From Bacillota bacterium (GTDB lineage: Bacteria; Bacillota; Clostridia; Peptostreptococcales; Anaerovoracaceae), in contig JAGBGL010000031.1 in NCBI GenBank assembly GCA_017936025.1, forward strand, positions 1-7,260: 7,260 nt of DNA. The letters run 5' to 3'. Of this stretch, positions 1-4,873 are shown in pieces; the first letter of the stretch is position 1, and each line of letters starts with the position of its first letter. The notes under the pieces are model-generated. The model worked only from the letters and a program-made list of their open reading frames with translations. It ran no database searches and was not told the DNA's origin. A program made the translations under genes and the position numbers.

Positions 1-839
1 GCAAAATAGTGCTGATTCTCAAAGCCAAGTTCAGTCGCAATTTCCTTGATGCTCGTGTTTGGATGATAAAACAGATATTCCTTGGCTCGGGCAATTTTAA
101 AATCTGTAATATAGTTATTAGGTGTTGTATGAAACACCTGATTGAAATAGCGGATCATCTGCTGCTTGGAAATGCTGCAGTGCTGCGCCAGATCCGTCAG
201 GGAAATGGCCTCCGTATAGTGCTGGTAAATGTAAGCCACCGCCTGCTTTAAGCGGGGCGGCATCTCCCGGGAGGTCTGCAGCGCCGGCGTGGCGATGACC
301 CGGTCCAGGGTTTTCTGGGAAAGCTTCGCCAGAAGATCGCACAGATCGATGGAAGCCTGGAGGGAGGACATGATCTGCTTTTTGCTCAGATTCTGGCGGA
401 TGGAGCTGAAGGCTTCCGAAAGCTGATCCTCTTTTTGGCTGTGGATGACGGATTCCAGATAAATGGTGTTGGAGTCGGCGTTGTGCAGGTCTCCCCGCAG
501 GGCCAGATCGTTCAGCTTGTTCTGCAGGCCGATGGCGATGTCGAGCATGGATTTTGCATCTTCCATGACAGCCCTCTGGGGCAGCGTAAAATGAAGGTAG
601 GTCATGGTGCAGAGCGCGTTATCGATGGGCCTGCGGGTATAAGTGTGATCCGCGGGAATGAAAATCAGATCGCCGGGACGGGCCGTAAAGGTCTCATCAT
701 CGAAAGCAAATTCACAGCATCCGTCTTCCATATATATGAGCAGATCTTTCCGTTCCGCGATGTGCCAGACGGTGTTTCTGATGACGGAAACGATCTTTTC
801 CACTTCGAGAAATGAGGTCATCTGAAAGCGATAAAACAT
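1..839 (-). CDS. AraC-family transcriptional regulator (3' end outside window)
   Basis: Reading the reverse strand from the ATG at 839-837 gives 279 uninterrupted residues to the window edge, so the C-terminus is cut. Residues about 36-80 look like the cupin-type sugar-sensing domain of AraC regulators (acidic/aromatic strands, then RPGDLIFIPADH). The C-terminal part from about 195 is a typical AraC DNA-binding domain. Its first helix-turn-helix lies at about 212-236 (SLTDLAQHCSISKQQMIRYF). It is followed by the linking helix (FKIARAKEYL) and the second helix-turn-helix from 263 (SIKEIATELGFENQHYF), where the window stops. Family members usually end 15-25 residues after this motif, so little is missing. 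A strong GGAGGAGA Shine-Dalgarno at 852-845 fixes the start. The gene diverges from a sugar transporter operon, which suggests it is that operon's substrate-responsive regulator, probably an activator; this is inference. Arginine codons are mainly CGC/CGG (9 of 14), unlike the binding-protein gene. Confidence 0.93.
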   Translation of the reverse strand, partial: MFYRFQMTSFLEVEKIVSVIRNTVWHIAERKDLLIYMEDGCCEFAFDDETFTARPGDLIFIPADHTYTRRPIDNALCTMTYLHFTLPQRAVMEDAKSMLDIAIGLQNKLNDLALRGDLHNADSNTIYLESVIHSQKEDQLSEAFSSIRQNLSKKQIMSSLQASIDLCDLLAKLSQKTLDRVIATPALQTSREMPPRLKQAVAYIYQHYTEAISLTDLAQHCSISKQQMIRYFNQVFHTTPNNYITDFKIARAKEYLFYHPNTSIKEIATELGFENQHYF

Positions 840-865
840 AATTTTCTCCTCCAAAAGGGCAAAAT

Positions 866-898
866 GATAATATTGTGCACATTTGTGAAAATATTATC
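866..898. promoter_or_regulatory. Perfect 9-bp inverted repeat, candidate operator
   Basis: GATAATATT (866-874) and AATATTATC (890-898) are exact reverse complements separated by 15 bp. The spacer region contains the 8-bp palindrome TGTGCACA (874-881) and two TTGTG copies 10 bp apart (873-877, 883-887). The element ends two bases before the candidate -35 of the rightward operon promoter, where an activator would sit. It also lies at the start of the predicted leader of the leftward regulator gene. The repeats are seen directly; binding by the adjacent AraC protein is inference. Confidence 0.45.
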
Positions 899-900
899 TA

Positions 901-930
901 TTTACGATTGTATCATAAAAAGAGTACAAT
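901..930 (+). promoter_or_regulatory. Candidate sigma-A promoter for the transporter operon
   Basis: A -35-like TTTACG (901-906) and a -10-like TACAAT (925-930, one mismatch to TATAAT) are separated by 18 bp. They predict a start near 937 and a leader of about 120 nt before the first permease. The weak -35 fits a promoter needing an activator, and the inverted repeat at 866-898 is directly upstream. The call rests on consensus matching only. Confidence 0.45.
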
Positions 931-935
931 GAAAA
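907..935 (-). promoter_or_regulatory. Candidate promoter for the AraC-family gene, overlapping the operon promoter
   Basis: On the reverse strand, TTTTCA (935-930) and TACAAT (912-907) are spaced by 17 bp, giving a start near 900 and a leader of about 60 nt before the ATG at 839. It occupies the same DNA as the rightward promoter. The two TACAAT boxes form an inverted repeat, ATTGTA at 907-912 and TACAAT at 925-930. The two RNA polymerase footprints would exclude each other. Consensus matching only. Confidence 0.38.
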
Positions 936-983
936 CACGATTTGTGATGAAGCATGATGGTGAAAAACACCAAAATACAAACA

Positions 984-1042
984 AAAATTTCGTGCAAATT
1001 AGGCGAAATGATGTAATTTTATGCGGTTTGTTACGAAATTTT
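984..1042 (+). promoter_or_regulatory. Leader inverted repeats with two mutually exclusive pairings
   Basis: AAAATTTCG (984-992) is the exact reverse complement of CGAAATTTT (1034-1042). Its last six bases, ATTTCG (987-992), also pair with CGAAAT (1004-1009). The leader of the permease transcript could therefore form either a short local hairpin or a longer-range one ending just before the ribosome binding site at 1048-1052. A further small hairpin, TGGTG-AAAAA-CACCA, is at 958-972. The segment is AT-rich, so chance complementarity is possible. It matches no riboswitch class that I recognise. Confidence 0.25.
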
Positions 1043-1047
1043 GGGAA

Positions 1048-1052
1048 AGGGG
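1048..1052 (+). promoter_or_regulatory. Ribosome binding site that decides the first permease start
   Basis: AGGGG within AAAGGGGAA lies four bases before the ATG at 1057. The in-frame ATG at 1021 has no comparable site upstream; the nearest purine run is too distant and weak. The 1057 start is therefore preferred. Confidence 0.7.
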
Positions 1053-1056
1053 AATT

Positions 1057-2055
1057 ATGAAGGAAAACGCAAAAGTACAAGGTTCTGCAAGAAAAAAGAA
1101 AACAATATTATCAGAAATCTGGAGTGCCAGATATCTATATCTGCTTCTGCTCCCTTTTTTGGCCTGGCTGATCGTGTTCCACTATGTGCCCATGGGCGAC
1201 ATTGTAATGGCGTTCAAAGATTACAAGGCTCGTCTGGGAATCTTTGGAAGTCCCTGGGTAGGTTTGAAGCATTTCGAGAGAATTTTCGTAACACCTGATG
1301 CGATTGAATCCATTAAGAATACGCTGTCGATCAGTGCTGGCCGTATTATCTGGGAATTTCCGCTGCCGATTGTTCTGGCGATCATGATCACTGAGATGCC
1401 GGGAACTAAGGTGAAGAAAGTATATCAGACGATCTTTACATTCCCACACTTCCTGTCCTGGATCGTTGTATCCTCCATTATGACTTCCCTGTTCTCCAGC
1501 ACCGGTGTTGTGAATACCGCGATTGCAGGCTTTGGAATGGAAAAGATACAGTTCCTTGGGAACCCCAAATTTTTCCGTGTGATGCTCTACGTCACAGAGA
1601 ACTGGAAGGAAGTCGGCTGGGGCGCGATTATCTATATGGCAGCGATAGCCGGTATTGACCCGACTTTATATGAAGCGGCAAGCATCGATGGTGCGACCAG
1701 GCTTCGCCAGATCTGGCACATTACATTGAGCTGTCTGAAGCCCACCATCGCGATCATGTTTATCTTAAAGATCGGCGGCATCATGAATGCAGGCTTTGAC
1801 CAGATCTTTAATATGAGAAATGCCGTTGTAAAAGCATCCTCTCAGATTCTGGATACATACGTTTATGACATCACATTCCTTGCAACGCCCAACTACGGAT
1901 TCTCCACGGCGGTTGGTCTGTTCAAGGCGGTGATCAACTTCATCCTGCTGACCATTGCGAACCAGACGGTAGGTCTTTTGACCGGCACTAAGATGTTCAG
2001 CTTCCGGAGAGAAAAAGTAAAACAGGAAAAGCCTGTGAAGGCAAAGGCTGAATAA
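1057..2055 (+). CDS. Sugar ABC transporter permease, LplB-like (CUT1 family)
   Basis: This is the first integral-membrane subunit of an oligosaccharide importer, 332 residues from the ATG at 1057. A basic N-terminus (residues 3-24) leads into a first membrane segment at about 26-44 (YLYLLLLPFLAWLIVFHYVP), the usual LplB/YtcP-type opening. Further hydrophobic spans lie near 96-113, 125-146, 172-200, 229-245 and 282-304, giving the expected six. The cytoplasmic EAA loop that contacts the ATPase is at 206-229, with EAASIDGA at its start, Gly212 and a final KP. The family is usually about 300-330 residues, so the gene looks complete. It is followed 13 bp later by the second permease and must be co-transcribed with it. 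The exact sugar cannot be read from a permease. A longer in-frame start at 1021 is possible but poorly supported. Confidence 0.93.
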   Translation: MKENAKVQGSARKKKTILSEIWSARYLYLLLLPFLAWLIVFHYVPMGDIVMAFKDYKARLGIFGSPWVGLKHFERIFVTPDAIESIKNTLSISAGRIIWEFPLPIVLAIMITEMPGTKVKKVYQTIFTFPHFLSWIVVSSIMTSLFSSTGVVNTAIAGFGMEKIQFLGNPKFFRVMLYVTENWKEVGWGAIIYMAAIAGIDPTLYEAASIDGATRLRQIWHITLSCLKPTIAIMFILKIGGIMNAGFDQIFNMRNAVVKASSQILDTYVYDITFLATPNYGFSTAVGLFKAVINFILLTIANQTVGLLTGTKMFSFRREKVKQEKPVKAKAE

Positions 2056-2068
2056 GGAGGGTGAAGAA

Positions 2069-2962
2069 ATGGCAAACGTAAAAGTAAATAAGAAAAGAAA
2101 AAAATGGTCGGGACTTGAGATTTTCTGTACCGTGTGCCTGACGCTGCTGGCGCTTGCGATTGCGCTTCCTTTCTGGAACACGATCGTGATCTCGTTTACT
2201 ACTAATTCGGCCTATGTGAAGCATCCCTTCTCCCTGTGGCCGAAAGAGTTTACGCTGGACAACTACAGGAACCTGTTCCGTAACGGCGCTGGCCTGCTGG
2301 TGGCATATAAGAATACCATTTTTGTAACACTGATCGGCACGCTCTCTGCAATGGCGACGATGGTAATGGCGGCTTATGTATTTTCCAGAGAGTTTCCGGG
2401 CAAGAGATTTTTCTTCCTGGCTTCCATCTTTACGATGTACTTCGGCGGCGGTTTGATTCCGATGTACCTGCTGATTAAGAATATGCATCTGCTGAATACG
2501 CATGCGGCTATCATCCTGATGTCTCTGGCATCTGTATATAACATTATCATCATGAAGAACGGCTTTGAAGGCGTTCCGATGGATCTGCAGGAAGCGGCGA
2601 TGATCGACGGCGCCAATGATTTAAAGATCTTTGCGCAGGTGATGCTTCCGCTGCAGAAGCCTCTGATTGCAACCTTCTCCCTGTTTACGGCAGTTGGTTT
2701 ATGGAATAACTGGTACTGGCCGATGCTGATTCTGAACAAGTCAGAAAAGACTCTGCTGCAGCTGTTCTTAAAGACCATTATTGATTCTGCGTCCAGCATG
2801 AGCGAAAGCTTGTCTACATCAGAGGATCTGACTACAATGATCTTTACGATGGGCATTCAGATGGCATCCGTGCTCTTGGTTATCCTGCCAATTATGACGG
2901 TGTATCCGTTCCTGCAGAAGTACTTTGTAAAAGGTATGCTGGTTGGTTCTGTGAAAATGTAA
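2069..2962 (+). CDS. Sugar ABC transporter permease, YtcP/LplC-like (CUT1 family)
   Basis: This is the second membrane subunit and heterodimer partner of the upstream permease, 297 residues, a normal length for the family. It starts 13 bp after the upstream stop behind a clear GGAGG (2056-2060), which indicates translational coupling. After a basic N-terminus (KKRKKW), hydrophobic spans are visible near 15-38, 80-104, 115-135, 144-163, 198-218 and 264-282. The EAA loop is at 175-198, with EAAMIDGAND at its start, Gly181 and an LP at 193-194. The C-terminus (KYFVKGMLVGSVKM) is the KGmmiGavKg-like ending typical of these LplC/YtcP proteins. No ATPase gene adjoins, which is common for this transporter class in Firmicutes, where a shared MsmX/MsmK-type ATPase serves several importers. 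Confidence 0.94.
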   Translation: MANVKVNKKRKKWSGLEIFCTVCLTLLALAIALPFWNTIVISFTTNSAYVKHPFSLWPKEFTLDNYRNLFRNGAGLLVAYKNTIFVTLIGTLSAMATMVMAAYVFSREFPGKRFFFLASIFTMYFGGGLIPMYLLIKNMHLLNTHAAIILMSLASVYNIIIMKNGFEGVPMDLQEAAMIDGANDLKIFAQVMLPLQKPLIATFSLFTAVGLWNNWYWPMLILNKSEKTLLQLFLKTIIDSASSMSESLSTSEDLTTMIFTMGIQMASVLLVILPIMTVYPFLQKYFVKGMLVGSVKM

Positions 2963-2968
2963 AATGCT

Positions 2969-2985
2969 CCGGCATGCAGTGCCGG
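2969..2985 (+). other. Intercistronic GC-rich hairpin between permease and binding protein
   Basis: CCGGCA (2969-2974) and TGCCGG (2980-2985) form a perfect 6-bp stem around a 5-nt loop, starting seven bases after the permease stop codon. No T-run follows, so it is not a canonical terminator. It may act as an mRNA-stabilising or processing element that sets the binding protein apart from the permeases. The other 115 bp of this spacer, up to the binding-protein start, hold no gene or convincing promoter that I can see. Confidence 0.45.
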
Positions 2986-3083
2986 GAAAACAATGATCAA
3001 TTCCTGCGGGAATGTCGGCTGTTCGGGAAGCAGAGGCCTATGTTTTCTGAACGTCGGCAAGGGCAGGTTTGTGATAAATACCG

Positions 3084-3090
3084 AAAGGAG
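3084..3090 (+). promoter_or_regulatory. Ribosome binding site that decides the binding-protein start
   Basis: AAAGGAG lies ten bases before the ATG at 3101. That start opens directly into a lipoprotein signal peptide. The reading frame stays open upstream to an ATG at 2993, but the extra 36 residues would bury the signal peptide and have no such site. Confidence 0.75.
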
Positions 3091-3100
3091 AATTAGTATT

Positions 3101-4774
3101 ATGAAAAAGACAGTAGCAATGTTATTGTGCGGCGCAATGGTTCTTTCCATGGGTGCCTGCGGCAGCAGCGAAACCGCTGACACTTCCGCTTCCACTGAGG
3201 TAAAGGAAGAAGTGAAGGAAGAAGCAGCAGCTCCTGCAGAGGACGCAAAAGAAGAAGAAGCTCCCGTTGAGGAAGCTGCAGAGAAGACCTACGATGAACA
3301 CATCGAATTCACCTACACCGGTTTCTACAGCTTATTTCAGGCAGCAAACGGACATGACATTGAAGCAGATCCTTATGTACAGTGGGTAGAGGATAAGTTC
3401 AACGTTACCATCGATCAGTGGGCTTGTGAATCTGCAAATGCAGCAGAAGAAGTTCGCCTCTGGGTAAACGGCGGCACAATGCCTGACTCCATGGTTTGGC
3501 CGGATATCTCTATCGCTGAAATTAGTACCTATGCAGATCAGGAACTGATTCAGCCCCTTCCCGAAGGCTGGGAAGAAAGATGGCCTAACATCGCAAAGAT
3601 GGTTAAGCGCAGCGGATATGCCGAGCTGGTTAAGGTTGACGGTCTTACCTATGCAATTCCTCACTGCGTACTGGGTAACTTCCTTGAGATGGATACTCCT
3701 GTATCACATTCCTCCATGTACTTCAGAAAAGACTGGGCAGAGCAGGTTGGCATGCCTGATCTGGGCGATGACTATACCATCACTTACACAGAACTGGAAG
3801 AGTATCTGACAAAGGTTGCAGAGGCTGGTCTGTGCGATAACCCTGTTCTGGGCGGCAACACAGATTATCTTGTAAACGGATTCAGACATGCAAACGGCAT
3901 CAATGACGATGATTTCTTCGCTGGTGATGATGGCTATATCTGGGAGCCTCAGCAGGATGGTTATGTAGATTTTATTAAGAACATGCAGGATTGGTACAGC
4001 AGAGGCCTGATCGATGCTGACTTCTATACAAAAGATGGCGCGACTTCTCTGACCGAGTTCCAGGAAGGCTTAACAGCAGCACTGTTCTATTCCGCTGGCG
4101 TTGGTAACTTCCAGGGTATCGTAGATAACCTGTGTGATCTTGCAGGCGTGGACAAAATGGATGAAGAAGCAAGAGCAGAATACTTCAACAGATTCGGTCT
4201 TGCTACAGTGGAAGCATATGACGGAAACGTATATGCAGACGGTATCTACAACTACTGGATGATGAATACATTCAGCCCTGAGTGTGACGAAGCTACCATG
4301 GAAAGAATCCTTGACATGGTTGACTGGTTCTGTACAAAAGAAGGTCAGGCATCTGAAAGATGCGGTATCCCCGGAACAGACTTCAGCATCGATGAAGAAG
4401 GTATTGTTACAATCTTAAACGAAGACATTCTTTCCGGCGAATATGAGGTATCTCCTTCCCGTTACTTCAACGTTTGGGGTTATGCTGGTGATGACCTTGC
4501 TTATGCACCTGGTATCCCTAGAAGATATACAACTGACCAGGAACTGGTTCTTGCTAACTATGCAGTTAAGTTAAACGGTATCATCTTTGAGGCAGATGAC
4601 AAGGTAGAAGCGCTTGCGACCGATGCAAAGAAGAACTACTCTGTTGATATCAATGCAGCACTTGCTGAAATGATCACTTCTAACGCAGATGCAGAGTCCG
4701 CTCTTGCAGATTTCATCGAAACAAACAAGGCACTGTGGCAGCCCGTTGTTGACGATCTGAACGCAGCTGAATAA
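3101..4774 (+). CDS. Extracellular sugar-binding lipoprotein of the ABC importer (family 1)
   Basis: This is the substrate-capturing component of the importer, anchored outside the membrane. The 557-residue product starts with a lipoprotein signal peptide: MKK, a hydrophobic core at 5-17, and a lipobox-like MGAC with Cys20 as the lipidated residue. Met at -3 is slightly off consensus. Residues 21-66 are a low-complexity linker rich in Glu, Ala, Lys and Ser. The folded domain begins near 67 (HIEFTYTGFYSLFQ) and has the size, many Trp/Tyr residues and the PYVQWVEDKFNV segment seen in LplA/YtcQ-type oligosaccharide binding proteins. It follows its cognate permeases after 138 bp. Ten of 13 Arg codons are AGA, whereas the regulator gene prefers CGC/CGG. 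Such uniform codon choice fits strong expression. The ligand cannot be read directly; the neighbouring GH35 enzyme suggests a beta-galactoside-containing oligosaccharide, as inference. Confidence 0.93.
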   Translation: MKKTVAMLLCGAMVLSMGACGSSETADTSASTEVKEEVKEEAAAPAEDAKEEEAPVEEAAEKTYDEHIEFTYTGFYSLFQAANGHDIEADPYVQWVEDKFNVTIDQWACESANAAEEVRLWVNGGTMPDSMVWPDISIAEISTYADQELIQPLPEGWEERWPNIAKMVKRSGYAELVKVDGLTYAIPHCVLGNFLEMDTPVSHSSMYFRKDWAEQVGMPDLGDDYTITYTELEEYLTKVAEAGLCDNPVLGGNTDYLVNGFRHANGINDDDFFAGDDGYIWEPQQDGYVDFIKNMQDWYSRGLIDADFYTKDGATSLTEFQEGLTAALFYSAGVGNFQGIVDNLCDLAGVDKMDEEARAEYFNRFGLATVEAYDGNVYADGIYNYWMMNTFSPECDEATMERILDMVDWFCTKEGQASERCGIPGTDFSIDEEGIVTILNEDILSGEYEVSPSRYFNVWGYAGDDLAYAPGIPRRYTTDQELVLANYAVKLNGIIFEADDKVEALATDAKKNYSVDINAALAEMITSNADAESALADFIETNKALWQPVVDDLNAAE

Positions 4775-4801
4775 TGAAATAAAGCTTTGCTTTACATTCC
4801 G

Positions 4802-4815
4802 TGTAAACGGAAACA
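4802..4815 (+). promoter_or_regulatory. Candidate CcpA cre site upstream of the beta-galactosidase
   Basis: TGTAAACGGAAACA agrees with the catabolite-responsive element consensus TGWAANCGNTNWCA at every specified base but one (A for T at position 10), and that position is also written as W in broader versions. It lies between the binding-protein stop and the GH35 start. Because the site is inside the transcribed operon, CcpA would act as a roadblock repressing mainly the enzyme and downstream genes. The same bases can form an RNA hairpin, TTCCGT-GTAA-ACGGAA at 4797-4812, so the match might instead reflect RNA structure. Confidence 0.5.
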
Positions 4816-4819
4816 GGAC

Positions 4820-4854
4820 AGGCAGATGGAGGGTTATCCCTTCGCCTGCCTTTT
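4820..4854 (+). terminator. Rho-independent terminator-like hairpin, probably leaky
   Basis: AGGCAG (4820-4825) pairs with CTGCCT (4846-4851). After one A/C mismatch, TGGAGGG (4827-4833) pairs with CCCTTCG (4838-4844), including two G-T wobbles, around a TTAT loop. Only four T residues (4851-4854) follow, one of them within the stem, so termination is likely partial. Placed after the binding-protein gene and 19 bp before the GH35 start, it would lower enzyme transcripts relative to transporter transcripts. The GH35 ribosome binding site (AGGGAG, 4861-4866) follows, and I see no new promoter between them. Confidence 0.65.
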
Positions 4855-4873
4855 CAATTGAGGGAGAAATCTT

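Noticed and set aside
435..815. Rightward open frame of 126 codons opposite the AraC gene
   Set aside because: It is antisense to a clear AraC regulator, lacks a ribosome binding site and shows no recognisable protein features.
1009..1017. Extended -10 motif TGATGTAAT as a second operon promoter
   Set aside because: The TGn extension and a 5/6 -10 box are present, but the matching -35 position (989-994, TTCGTG) is poor. It stays a weak alternative and is not listed as a feature.
875..1060. Small 61-codon open frame across the divergent spacer
   Set aside because: It lacks a ribosome binding site, overlaps the promoter elements and the first permease start, and its sequence looks like translated AT-rich non-coding DNA.
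2993..3100. N-terminal extension of the binding protein from an ATG at 2993
   Set aside because: The extension would place 36 polar and Cys-rich residues before a textbook lipoprotein signal peptide. The strong ribosome binding site at 3084-3090 serves the ATG at 3101.
3194..3300. Repetitive GAA-rich DNA as a tandem repeat or CRISPR-like element
   Set aside because: The repetition follows from coding a Glu/Ala/Lys-rich linker; units are irregular and there are no spacers.
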